Below, one piece after another: positions 1-8,102 of a DNA stretch of 64,000 nucleotides. The stretch comes from CADEED01 sp020442965. Lineage in GTDB: Bacteria > Pseudomonadota > Gammaproteobacteria > Steroidobacterales > Steroidobacteraceae. Below the pieces are notes generated by a model that ran no database searches, was not told the DNA's origin, and worked only from the letters and a program-made list of their open reading frames with translations. The first letter of the stretch is position 1. Each line of letters starts with the position of its first letter. The stretch lies in the NCBI GenBank assembly GCA_041395525.1, contig JAWLAH010000001.1:124001-188000 (forward strand), given 5' to 3'. A program made the translations under genes and the position numbers.

Positions 1-1064
1 AGGCGTTCAGCGATCTGGGTGAGAAACACGCGGTATGGCATCCGGTCATGCCGCGCGGGTGTCACGCTCTGCGCGTGCGGCAACAACGTGGCGTACTGCT
101 CAATCCTCGCCTGCAACGCCGGCAATATGCCGATGCGGCTCGCGCTTTGCGACAAGAGCTGTGCGAGGCGCTGACAGTCGTTGAAGTACTCGTTGACGAT
201 CACTTGTTGATGACGCGCGAGTGTCTCGCGAATGCTCTTGGCATGCACATCCGGACTGCCGTCCATGTCACCGCCAACCCAGGAGCCAAAACGGATGATG
301 GTTGGCAGCTCTAACGACTCGGCCGGCACGCCATAGAGTTTTTCCAGGCCTTGGGCGAGTTCGTCATAGAACGTCGGCAAAATCCGATACAGAATTTCCG
401 CCAGATAGAAAATCACATGCTCACGCTCATCGGCGACCGTCAACCGATCTCGCGGGTGATCCTCGGTCTGCCAGGCGGTGGTGGTCTCCGACAAGATGCG
501 ATCCCAGAGCGCACGCATTTCCTGCGGCGTCAGCGTCGGATCGAGTCGATCCAGCAACAGCTCCGCGACACGCTGCTGCTTGCGCAGGATCGTACGGCGC
601 GTCGATTCGGTGGGATGCGCGGTGAACACCGGTTCGATGCGCACTTTCGCTAACAGCTCGAGCACTTGCTCCAGCGAAACGCCGTCCGCATGCAATTGGG
701 TCAATGCATCGACCACGCCGCCCGGCTGCGGCTTCATGCTGACTTCGATGAAGTAGGCGCGACGGCGGCGTACACGATGGACCATTTCGGCCAGATTGAC
801 GCTACGAAACCAGGCGGAGAACGCGCGGACGAGATCCGCGGCCTCAGCCGGTGGTCGGCCGCGCAACCGGACAGCCAATTCCTCGCCCGCGGCCGCGTCA
901 CCTTCGCGGCGCCGAATGGCGAGCCGGCGATCCTGCTCGACCAGCTCGTACAGCTGATCACCGCCCTGCTCCTGCAGCACCTGGCCAATCATCTCGCCGA
1001 GCGCATGCACATCGTCGCGCAGCGCTTCGTGCTTGGCGGGGAATTGAATTTCGTCGCGCTTCAC
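1..1064 (-). CDS. ppc: Phosphoenolpyruvate carboxylase, N-terminal part (cut by window edge)
   Basis: Carboxylates PEP to oxaloacetate in the cytoplasm, refilling the TCA cycle. The reverse strand reads open from about 1064 to the left edge, giving some 354 N-terminal codons; the C-terminal part lies outside the window. The family signature VFTAHPTESTRR, with the catalytic His, sits near residue 130, and GSWVGGDMDGSP follows further in, matching the GSWMGGDRDGNP block of known enzymes. The N-terminus, with LRDDVHALG and later RAFSAWFRSVNLAE, resembles xanthomonad enzymes more than E. coli. I chose GTG 1064 because it gives the usual N-terminal length. An in-frame ATG at 1118 would add 18 residues; neither start has a clear ribosome site. 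Confidence 0.93.
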   Translation of the reverse strand, partial: MKRDEIQFPAKHEALRDDVHALGEMIGQVLQEQGGDQLYELVEQDRRLAIRRREGDAAAGEELAVRLRGRPPAEAADLVRAFSAWFRSVNLAEMVHRVRRRRAYFIEVSMKPQPGGVVDALTQLHADGVSLEQVLELLAKVRIEPVFTAHPTESTRRTILRKQQRVAELLLDRLDPTLTPQEMRALWDRILSETTTAWQTEDHPRDRLTVADEREHVIFYLAEILYRILPTFYDELAQGLEKLYGVPAESLELPTIIRFGSWVGGDMDGSPDVHAKSIRETLARHQQVIVNEYFNDCQRLAQLLSQSASRIGILPALQARIEQYATLLPHAQSVTPARHDRMPYRVFLTQIAER

Positions 1065-1187
1065 TGGAACGACGATTCTATCGCAGGCTTCGCCCTGCCA
1101 ATTGGAAACGCCGACCATTTGGCCGGCGTTTCGTGTTTCTGGCCCGGCCGGGGCACTGCGATCCGGCCGGTTGGGTTGCGAAATGAA

Positions 1188-3791
1188 CTAAAACTTGTAA
1201 CCCACCTCGACTGACAGTCTGCGCTCCGAACCGGGGTGAATGAATGCACCGCCGAACTCCGGCGCTGGAATGACTTCCTGCAGGAACTTCGTGTCGATCA
1301 GGTTCTTGGCGACCAGCGCCACGGTCAGATTGTCGTTTTGCAAGGCAACTCGTGCGTCGATCGTCGAGTACTTGTCTCGCTCGCCGTTCGTGTAGTTACC
1401 CGTACCAAAAGCCACCGTTTCATTGTCCTGAGCCTGAATCACGTGAAACCAGGTCGGCCCGATCAAGTTCCAATAGGCACTCGACTGCAGGCGCCAGGCA
1501 CCGCCGCCAATCGGCGAATCGAGTTCGGCCCCGATCGTGGCGGTATAATCCGGGGTGTACGGCGACTCGTTACCGACGGAGTTGGGACGCGAGGTGTTTT
1601 TCTTGATTTCACTCATCGTGCGGTTGTAGCCGGCGACCAGGCGCAAATCATCCGTCACCTTTGCGTTGAGCCCGATCTCCGCACCCCGCAAGCGCACTTC
1701 GTCGATATTGTTTACGGTACGCAGCAAACCGAACTGACCCACCATGAATTCGAAGAATTGCATATTCTCGACTTTGGTGTCGTAAACCGCGGCATCGAAC
1801 GTCAGGCGTCCGTTGCCCGAGGTCCCTTTGGCACCGACCTCGAACGCGTTCGACTTCTCTTTCTCGAAATTATCTTTCGTCACGACCGATCGGAACTGCG
1901 GGATGTTGGCTGTCCCTGGTCCGCAGGCCCCGACGTCGAGGTTTGTCTCGCCGTTGGGACCGCGCCCCGTAAAGCAGTTGATAAACAGATCGATCGTGGC
2001 CGCTGAACCCGAATTATTGAAGCCACCGCTCTTGAAGCCGATGCCGTAGTTGGCATAGACCGTATATTGCGGATTGATCTTCCAAGTCAGACTCACTTTG
2101 GGTTGCAACTGTGAGAACGTCAGATCGCGATCGGCAATCTGGCCGGTTGGATTGATCGCCGGGTTCAGTGCGGCGTTGAGTGGCGCTCCACCGGTGAAGA
2201 TGTTAGTGCCCATCGGACCGTCGAACGGGTCGAAGTCGAAGTACTGCGTGCGCGCCGCCGTCGGGACGAGATTGTGGACCGAACGCTCTTCGCGGTCGTA
2301 GCGCAAGGCCAGCGCCGCTTCAAAATTGTCCGTCACGTCAAACTCGAGATTGCCGAACACCGCGTAGACATCGCTGGTGAAATTGTCCCAGGAGACTTGC
2401 TCGGTTGGGTTCGACGATCCAGGAGGTGCGTACAACGATTCGACGATTCCCTGCCCGAGATCGATGCCGGTATTCACGCCCACTTCACGATCGATGTTCA
2501 GGTAGTACAGCCCGCCGAGCCAGCGCAGTCTCTGATCACCGCGTGACGAAAGGCGGATCTCGGCACTGTAGTCCTTCTGATTTCGTTCCTGAAATTGCGT
2601 ACCGTCACACGTGGTCGGTCCATAGGCCCCGAAGACCGCGGCCGGAGGTACCCCATTTGCAGCGAAGAACAGGATCTGTGGCGGCGGCAATGCAAAGCCG
2701 CTGTTGAATAAACTCGCGGCCGAGGCCTGACAAACGGGATCGTTATTGAAGAATCCATAGGAGGCACTGGTGCCATCCGATCCCAGTGAATTCTGGATGT
2801 CGCTGTAAAGCGCCCAGGCGGTCAGCTTTCCGAACGACAGGTCCTGGTCCCACTTGACCGACAGATCCTTGGTTTCCTGCTTGTTGAAGGGATCAATGTT
2901 GTTCACAAAATCGAAGTTGTGGTCGTTGACATTCTCGTTGAACAACTCAGCATTCGGTAAGCCGCTGAACACGAGTCCCGGCACCAGGAAATCTGCGTTG
3001 AAGGAAATCGAGGCGGCGTCGACTTTGCCGTAATGCGCCTTGACATCGACCTTGCCGCTGTCGCCCAGCTCGAACACCATGCGACCATTGACGTTCCAGC
3101 CCTCGAAGTCGTCGACGTTCTTTGCGCCGCCAAGGAACTTGTTGGAGTAGAACCCGTCGGTCGAGCGATAATCGCCAGTCAATTTCCAGCCCGAGCGATT
3201 GGACATCGGGCCGCCCAGAACGAACTGACCCGTGTAGGTATTGTCTTCGCCATACGAAAGTTTGACATCACCGCCGAAATCCGCGCCCGGCGTCGTGGTC
3301 GTCACGATGATGGCGCCCGCCGCCGCGTTGCGGCCATAGATGGCGCCCTGTGGACCCTTGACGACTTCGACTTGCTTGAGATCGGCGTACTCACGATTGA
3401 ACGCCGCCGGATTAGTTAGCAGGATACCGTCGATGATCAGGGCGAAGCTGTTTTCAGCATCGCGTGCGCCATTGATGCCGCGGATATTGACCTGTGAGTC
3501 GGCGACCTCGGCGGTTTGCACCAGCGACACGCCCGGCGTCAGACGAACAATGTCACCGGCCCGCTCAACGGACGCCGCTTCGAGCGTGCTCGTCGTCAAG
3601 GCCGTGATGGTGGCAGGCACGTTCTGCAACGCTTCTTCGCGCTGCCGGGCGGTCGTGATGACAATCTCTTCTACCGGTGCAGCGGCAGGCTGCTGCGCAA
3701 GGGCGGCTTGCCCGGTCAGCACACTGCCCGCTGCAGCGGCCAGAACGACGGTCAGCGTTCGCGATACGGCGCCATGGCGATTCGTGTTCAT
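1188..3791 (-). CDS. TonB-dependent outer-membrane receptor
   Basis: An 867-residue gated outer-membrane channel. Residues 1-32 are a signal peptide ending ALA, followed by a TonB box-like EEIVITTAR near 42-50. Then comes a plug domain with the family blocks VPATITALT, RLTPGVSL, VNIRGI and VEVVKGPQGAIYGRNAAAGAI. The barrel fills the rest and ends in aromatic Phe (VGYKF), as outer-membrane barrels do. A strong site, GGGGAG, lies 6 bases before the ATG. It is divergent from the amidohydrolase gene, and the shared promoter region holds a palindrome also found beside the GntR regulator gene, so it probably imports the substrate of the CoA-thioester pathway. The substrate cannot be read from sequence. 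Confidence 0.92.
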   Translation of the reverse strand: MNTNRHGAVSRTLTVVLAAAAGSVLTGQAALAQQPAAAPVEEIVITTARQREEALQNVPATITALTTSTLEAASVERAGDIVRLTPGVSLVQTAEVADSQVNIRGINGARDAENSFALIIDGILLTNPAAFNREYADLKQVEVVKGPQGAIYGRNAAAGAIIVTTTTPGADFGGDVKLSYGEDNTYTGQFVLGGPMSNRSGWKLTGDYRSTDGFYSNKFLGGAKNVDDFEGWNVNGRMVFELGDSGKVDVKAHYGKVDAASISFNADFLVPGLVFSGLPNAELFNENVNDHNFDFVNNIDPFNKQETKDLSVKWDQDLSFGKLTAWALYSDIQNSLGSDGTSASYGFFNNDPVCQASAASLFNSGFALPPPQILFFAANGVPPAAVFGAYGPTTCDGTQFQERNQKDYSAEIRLSSRGDQRLRWLGGLYYLNIDREVGVNTGIDLGQGIVESLYAPPGSSNPTEQVSWDNFTSDVYAVFGNLEFDVTDNFEAALALRYDREERSVHNLVPTAARTQYFDFDPFDGPMGTNIFTGGAPLNAALNPAINPTGQIADRDLTFSQLQPKVSLTWKINPQYTVYANYGIGFKSGGFNNSGSAATIDLFINCFTGRGPNGETNLDVGACGPGTANIPQFRSVVTKDNFEKEKSNAFEVGAKGTSGNGRLTFDAAVYDTKVENMQFFEFMVGQFGLLRTVNNIDEVRLRGAEIGLNAKVTDDLRLVAGYNRTMSEIKKNTSRPNSVGNESPYTPDYTATIGAELDSPIGGGAWRLQSSAYWNLIGPTWFHVIQAQDNETVAFGTGNYTNGERDKYSTIDARVALQNDNLTVALVAKNLIDTKFLQEVIPAPEFGGAFIHPGSERRLSVEVGYKF

Positions 3792-3824
3792 CGATCACTC
3801 CCCAACAAAGCAATAGGAATTCAA

Positions 3825-3844
3825 TCCGGCTCGGTTAAGCCGGA
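3825..3844 (-). promoter_or_regulatory. Hairpin in the TonB receptor mRNA leader
   Basis: Perfect 7-base arms, TCCGGCT and AGCCGGA, around a 6-base loop. It lies 34-53 bases before the receptor start codon, between the candidate promoter and the ribosome site. A role in leader stability or translation is inference. Confidence 0.45.
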
Positions 3845-3848
3845 CCTG

Positions 3849-3878
3849 ATCCTAACATAGTGGTTTGAGCGCAACCAA
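3849..3878 (-). promoter_or_regulatory. Candidate sigma-70 promoter for the TonB receptor
   Basis: Reading leftward, TTGGTT (3873-3878) and TAGGAT (3849-3854) are 18 bases apart. Both boxes are imperfect, so this is a proposal only. It would start transcription about 50 bases before the start codon and include the leader hairpin. Confidence 0.35.
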
Positions 3879-3905
3879 CATAATGCCGTAGCCGGGTATC
3901 CCATA

Positions 3906-3922
3906 ATGTTGCCTTGCAACAT
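3906..3922. promoter_or_regulatory. Interrupted palindrome ATGTTGC-CTT-GCAACAT
   Basis: Perfect 7-base inverted arms around 3 bases. It lies upstream of the candidate receptor promoter. A looser TGTTG/CAACA pair sits at about 4000-4017. It may be a second operator, distinct from the GntR-type site nearby. Confidence 0.4.
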
Positions 3923-3970
3923 GCCAATTTTGAGTTGATATCGAGCAAGAACATTCGCGATGACGGTCGT

Positions 3971-3982
3971 TTGTCCGGACAA
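3971..3982. promoter_or_regulatory. Putative GntR operator TTGTCCGGACAA (site 1)
   Basis: A perfect 12-base palindrome of the form TNGT-N4-ACNA, the shape bound by FadR/HutC-type GntR regulators. The identical 12-mer is found in the promoter region of the GntR gene at 9851-9862. It lies between the divergent receptor and amidohydrolase genes, so one bound dimer could control both. Confidence 0.65.
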
Positions 3983-4142
3983 CGATGTGTCGCAGTGTAT
4001 GTTGCTCAAACACAACAATAAGCGAATTTGCAGCCGGCTGTCAGGTGGTTGCATTGGACAAGGGGAGTTCGTGGTCTTGCGCGGCGCGCTGCAGCTGTCA
4101 TTCTTCGATCCGGCCGTATCGATCGAGACATTGAAGGATCTC

Positions 4143-5036
4143 ATGCCTACCTCAGCGCCCACGCAAACCTCCGTCAAAGCGTCCGTCAAGGCGATTGACG
4201 CTGTCGTCAACATCTGGACATCCGAGGCGTTGTCGCATCGTCCCGATTGGAAAGACGGCTTCTTCGCTGGCAAGGTCAAAGCCAAAGCCCCCATGTCGGC
4301 GATTTCCCTCGAGCAGATGCTCGGACGAATGGAAAAGGCGGGTATCGAACGAGCGTTCCTCGTGGCGGCCCGCACTGGCAGACTCGGGTTGCCCGGGTCC
4401 TATCACATGCCCTACGAAGTCGTCGCCCGCGCTTGCGAACAGTATCCTGGTCGTTTCTACGGCCTGGCCGGCGTCGATCCGACTCAGGGCATGGATGCTG
4501 TGCGTGCGTTGGAAGATGCTGTGAAGAATATGGGCTTCATCGGCGCGCACGCCTATCCACATTGGTTCGAATTGGCACCCGATCACGCCAAGTGGTATCC
4601 GCTGTACGCCAAGTGTGTCGAGCTCGATGTGCCATTTCTGACCCAAGTAGGCCAGTCGCTGATCTACTCACCCGACCAACGGCTACGCAGCGTCGGCCGG
4701 CCGATCTCGCTCGATGCAGTCGCCTGCGACTTCCCGGAACTCAAGTTGTTAGGCATACACGTGGGTATACCCTGGCACGATGAAATGATTGCGATGGCAT
4801 GGAAACACGAGAATATTTGTATCGTTGCAGATGCGCACAGTCCCAAGTACTGGCCTGACAGCTTCGTGAAGTACCTCAACAGCTTTGGTCAGAACAAAGT
4901 GATTTTCGGCACTGATTTCCCAGTGCTCGATTTCGAGCGCACGATGAATGAAGTGCTGGCGCTCGGCCTGAAGCCGGATGTGCTGCCGAAGTTCCTGCGC
5001 GGCAATGCCGAGCGGATCTTCAAATTGCCGGTCTAG
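4143..5036 (+). CDS. Amidohydrolase-2 family (TIM-barrel) enzyme
   Basis: A cytoplasmic enzyme of 297 residues from the amidohydrolase-2 superfamily, whose members hydrolyse or decarboxylate small acids, lactones and beta-keto acyl-CoAs. Visible blocks are AIDAVVNIW at 17-25, GLAGVDP, GIHVGIPWHDE and, near the C-terminus, FGTDFPVLDFE, which carries the family's usual metal-site Asp. The N-terminal HxH metal motif expected after ID is absent: VVNIW stands there. ATG 4143 is chosen because AAGGA lies a few bases before it. The shared operator suggests regulation with the CoA-thioester genes downstream. The reaction is unknown; a CouO-like beta-ketoacyl-CoA hydrolase role is one possibility from the neighbourhood, not from a diagnostic motif. 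Confidence 0.8.
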   Translation: MPTSAPTQTSVKASVKAIDAVVNIWTSEALSHRPDWKDGFFAGKVKAKAPMSAISLEQMLGRMEKAGIERAFLVAARTGRLGLPGSYHMPYEVVARACEQYPGRFYGLAGVDPTQGMDAVRALEDAVKNMGFIGAHAYPHWFELAPDHAKWYPLYAKCVELDVPFLTQVGQSLIYSPDQRLRSVGRPISLDAVACDFPELKLLGIHVGIPWHDEMIAMAWKHENICIVADAHSPKYWPDSFVKYLNSFGQNKVIFGTDFPVLDFERTMNEVLALGLKPDVLPKFLRGNAERIFKLPV

Positions 5037-5054
5037 CCGGCCTGCCGACGCCGT

Positions 5055-6287
5055 TCAACCATCTCCACCGATGGCCACCCGACCGGCGGCCTGCTCCGCC
5101 GTCATCGTCGCCCCGGCTGCGCACAGTTTCGCGATCGTAGCGTCGGATAATCCCGCCTCACGCAGAATCTCCACGCTATGTTCGCCCAAGCGCGGAGCGT
5201 GCCGCCGGATGTCGGCTGGCGTCGCGCCGAAGTTCACGGGCAACGAGGGCATGCGGAGTTTGCCTTCGGTCGGATGATCGACGAATTGCCAGAATCCAAC
5301 GGCATTCAGATGCGGGTCGCGGGTCAGATCTTCGAGCGTGTTGACCACGATCGTCGGCACGCTCGTGTCGCCGAATATCTTGAGCCACTCCGCCGTGGTG
5401 CGCGTTGCCATGATCCGGCCGGTCTCGGAATAGGTATCGTCGATGTTCCGAACCCGATCGGCCAAGGTCTTGAATCGCGGATCCTCCAACAGGTCAGGCC
5501 GCTCCGCCAGCTTGCAGAACTTCTCCCAGTGCGCATCGAGATACGGCAGGATTGCGATGTAACCGTCTTTGGTCGGATAGGGTTTACGATGATGACTCAT
5601 GAGGCGCACATAGCCGGGGGGCGCCTTCGGTGGTTCGAATGTCATGCCCCACAAGTGTTCGGCCATCACCCAATTGACCATCGTCTCGAACATCGGTACT
5701 TCGAGTTCCTGGCCCTCGCCGGTGCGCTCCCGATGAAACAATGCGGCTAACACGCCGTAGACGACCGTCATCGCCGTGGTCTTGTCCGCAACGATCGTCG
5801 GTAGGTAGCGCGGCTCACCCAGTACGAGTTTGTTCAGCATTGCGATGCCGCTGGCGGCTTGAATCGAATCGTCCAGCGCGCCTTTCTCGCCATAAGGTCC
5901 ACGCTTGGAGTAACCGTACGACCCGCAATAGATGATTTTCGGATTCACCTTCTTCAAATCGGCGTAATCGAGACCGAGCTTGGTCATCGTTTGGGGCCGA
6001 TTGTTGTGGACGAAAATGTCAGCGGTCTTGACGAGCGCCAGTAGCGCATCGCGCGCGCCGGGGGCCTTGAGATCGAGTACCAGGCTGCGCTTGTTGCGGT
6101 TGCAAGTTAAGTACAGTGCGGCCATCCCCGGATTCGCGTACGCGCCGAGCGTGCGGTTGCTGTCCCCTCGCGGCGCTTCGATCTTGACGACGTCGGCACC
6201 CATGTCGGCCAGAATCTGGCACGCCCAGGGGCCCAAAACGACGCTCGTGAGTTCGACGACGCGTACACCGTGCAGCGGTCCTGGCAT
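5055..6287 (-). CDS. CaiB/BaiF family (type III) CoA-transferase 1
   Basis: Moves CoA from one acyl-CoA to a free carboxylic acid through an enzyme-bound aspartyl anhydride. The 410-residue protein opens with the family start LHGVRVVELTSVVLGPWACQ, followed by GADVVKIEAPRGD and NRNKRSLVLDLK. The catalytic Asp is likely the one in PTIVADKTTAM, about residue 195. ATG 6287 has GGAG eight bases upstream; an earlier in-frame start would add an unconserved stretch. It is convergent with the amidohydrolase gene and divergent from a membrane-protein gene. The FWQFV and HPTEGKLRMPS blocks in the C-terminal half are typical of the family. Donor and acceptor acids cannot be told from sequence. Confidence 0.9.
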   Translation of the reverse strand: MPGPLHGVRVVELTSVVLGPWACQILADMGADVVKIEAPRGDSNRTLGAYANPGMAALYLTCNRNKRSLVLDLKAPGARDALLALVKTADIFVHNNRPQTMTKLGLDYADLKKVNPKIIYCGSYGYSKRGPYGEKGALDDSIQAASGIAMLNKLVLGEPRYLPTIVADKTTAMTVVYGVLAALFHRERTGEGQELEVPMFETMVNWVMAEHLWGMTFEPPKAPPGYVRLMSHHRKPYPTKDGYIAILPYLDAHWEKFCKLAERPDLLEDPRFKTLADRVRNIDDTYSETGRIMATRTTAEWLKIFGDTSVPTIVVNTLEDLTRDPHLNAVGFWQFVDHPTEGKLRMPSLPVNFGATPADIRRHAPRLGEHSVEILREAGLSDATIAKLCAAGATMTAEQAAGRVAIGGDG

Positions 6288-6429
6288 GGGCAGTTCTCCA
6301 AAAAAGAGAGTCAATGATCGCTGCACGGTACACGGCAGTTCCGCTGAGTGGCAAGTTACATGCAAACTCCGACGCACCGTGCGGGCAGTCCGCTAACGTG
6401 CCGGGGCCCAAATCCTCGCGCTCACCGGT

Positions 6430-7167
6430 ATGCCGCAAATGTTTTCCGCCGTGTTTCTGATCAATGCCGTGCTCCAGGCGCTGCTGCTCGCCTGGCTGAT
6501 CCGCATTTGGCGCGGTACTCACGTCGCGGCGGCGGCGTTGCTATTTCTGCCGCAGTTCTTTCTCGTTTGGGACAATTTGGTCGTTGGTACGGGAGCCTGG
6601 ATCGGCTTAGGTCAACTTCTGCAATGGCTCAACGCAGCACGCTTCTGGGGCCATTGCCTGTTTGGATCCTGGCTGATCATCGCGTCGGGTTCCATTCTGC
6701 GCCTGGCCGACTTCACCTGGGCCCGTAAGCGTTGGGTGATGGCCGTATTCTGCCTGCTCACCGTCACAATCATTGCGCATGAGCTCCTTGATTTCTGGAA
6801 TGCATCGTTGATGCCCGTCTGCGAATACGACCTCGTGCGCTACGCAACCCGTGTTAGCGCGCAGCACTTGTGCTCGTCCGAGCAGGCGGTCGTCGCAAGC
6901 GATGGCCCGCCGATCGGTCCGCTCGTGACTGTGTTCGTGGTCATCGCGACCGGCGTGCTGCTTGCACTGAAACGCCGGTTTCCGTGGATGATGCTCGGCG
7001 GCATTGCCATGTTCGTGAGCGCAACACCCCCCATGATGCGCTACAAGCTCGACAACCTTGGCGAGGTCGCGATCACTCTCGGGGTGATCTGTGCTATCGC
7101 GCACTTCGCAGGGGCCGCGACGCGGTTCAACGCAGTACGGGCCAATGACAACCCCGTCGTCGACTGA
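6430..7167 (+). CDS. Integral membrane protein of unknown function
   Basis: I do not recognise this 245-residue protein. It is strongly hydrophobic, with about seven predicted membrane spans: near 5-24, 33-53, 72-90, 98-120, 156-178, 186-202 and 212-232. A short polar loop between the fourth and fifth carries two Cys (CEYDL and HLCSSEQ), which could form a disulfide if it faces the periplasm. The 3' end overlaps the start of the DMT transporter gene by 23 bases, so the two are probably translated together. Function might be linked to transport or sensing of the pathway substrate; that is inference from position only. Confidence 0.75.
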   Translation: MPQMFSAVFLINAVLQALLLAWLIRIWRGTHVAAAALLFLPQFFLVWDNLVVGTGAWIGLGQLLQWLNAARFWGHCLFGSWLIIASGSILRLADFTWARKRWVMAVFCLLTVTIIAHELLDFWNASLMPVCEYDLVRYATRVSAQHLCSSEQAVVASDGPPIGPLVTVFVVIATGVLLALKRRFPWMMLGGIAMFVSATPPMMRYKLDNLGEVAITLGVICAIAHFAGAATRFNAVRANDNPVVD

Positions 7168-8071
7168 CAAGCGCTACCGGCTGATCGGCACGGTGCTGGT
7201 TGCCGGAGGCGCCATGCTATTTGCCGTCAAGGGGCTGTTCGCAAAGTGGCTCTATGGCCAGGGCGTCAGCTTCGAGGCTGTCGTCACCATTCGGGCGCTG
7301 CTGGCGTTACCCGCCTTTTGGCTCTTCGGCCTCCGTAACGCTGGCAGCTCGCGCACGCTTTTGACCGCCCCACGGAGCGCGCTTGCTGCGGCGATGCTCG
7401 GTGGGTTCCTCTGCTACTATCTTGGCGCGATCGTCGATTTCTATGCATTAACGTTGATCGATGCCTCCATCGAACGCATTCTGCTGTTCAGCTATCCTGC
7501 GATGGTCGTCCTGATCAGCTCGGTACGTGACCGACAGTGGCCCAGCCGCAAAGTGGTCAGTGCCGTGAGCATCACCTATCTCGGCATTTTCCTGGCCGTC
7601 GGCGGGTTCGAGAAGGATGTCGTCAGCGCTAACTTGTTAGGATCCGGCCTGGTACTGGTCGCGGCGCTGACCTATGCGATCTACTTCCTGATTGGCGCGC
7701 GCTACACCCACGTACTCGGCAGCGCGCGCTTTACGTTGGTCGCGATGACAACCGCAGGAGTTGCGCTCGGACTGCACTTTGCGCTACTCGGAACTCCTGG
7801 CGAGATCAAGAACTACGGCGCACCGATCTGGCTGACCCTCATCTTCATGGCGATCGTTTGCATGTTCTTTCCTGCCTTGATGCAAGCCGAAGGCGTGAAG
7901 CGCGTCGGTGCGCAGCGTGGCTCCGTGGCGAGCACCGTTGGTCCACCCACGACGATACTGTTAGCGGCCGTGCTGCTGCATGAAAGGCTGACCGTGGCCC
8001 AACTGATCGGTACGGCACTGATCATCGCCGGGATTCTCGTCGTTGAACTCAGACGAAAGACGGCCCGCTAG
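7145..8071 (+). CDS. DMT-superfamily (EamA) transporter
   Basis: An inner-membrane carrier of 308 residues with about ten spans arranged as two EamA repeats, the usual size and plan for the drug/metabolite transporter superfamily. The first repeat opens with LIGTVLVAGGAMLFAVKGLF. The second ends with the typical GSVASTVGPPTTILLAAVLLHERLT segment and a basic tail. ATG 7145 lies inside the end of the preceding membrane-protein gene. Members export or import amino acids, organic acids and other small metabolites. Being within the CoA-thioester region, it may move the acid substrate or an intermediate across the inner membrane. The C-terminus meets the CitE-like gene tail to tail, 31 bases apart. 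Confidence 0.87.
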   Translation: MTTPSSTDKRYRLIGTVLVAGGAMLFAVKGLFAKWLYGQGVSFEAVVTIRALLALPAFWLFGLRNAGSSRTLLTAPRSALAAAMLGGFLCYYLGAIVDFYALTLIDASIERILLFSYPAMVVLISSVRDRQWPSRKVVSAVSITYLGIFLAVGGFEKDVVSANLLGSGLVLVAALTYAIYFLIGARYTHVLGSARFTLVAMTTAGVALGLHFALLGTPGEIKNYGAPIWLTLIFMAIVCMFFPALMQAEGVKRVGAQRGSVASTVGPPTTILLAAVLLHERLTVAQLIGTALIIAGILVVELRRKTAR

Positions 8072-8102
8072 CGCGTTCAGCGCCGTTGTCTGGCAGCGGC
8101 TC

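Larger units (their letters stand above)
3792..4142. promoter_or_regulatory. Divergent promoter region between TonB receptor and amidohydrolase genes
   Basis: This 351-base stretch has no credible gene. It is richer in A+T than its surroundings. It holds, from left to right, a hairpin in the receptor leader, a candidate leftward promoter, an interrupted palindrome with TGTTGC arms, and the TTGTCCGGACAA palindrome. The in-frame extension of the amidohydrolase back to 3960 reads through these elements and has no signal peptide or conserved residues, so I treat it as untranslated. Confidence 0.7.

Noticed and set aside
1236..2006. Rightward 256-residue reading opposite the TonB receptor
   Set aside because: It is the antisense shadow of a clearly conserved receptor gene; codon use and content are unconvincing.
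3960..4142. N-terminal extension of the amidohydrolase back to 3960
   Set aside because: The stretch contains the operator and promoter-like sequence, and the ribosome site AAGGA favours 4143.
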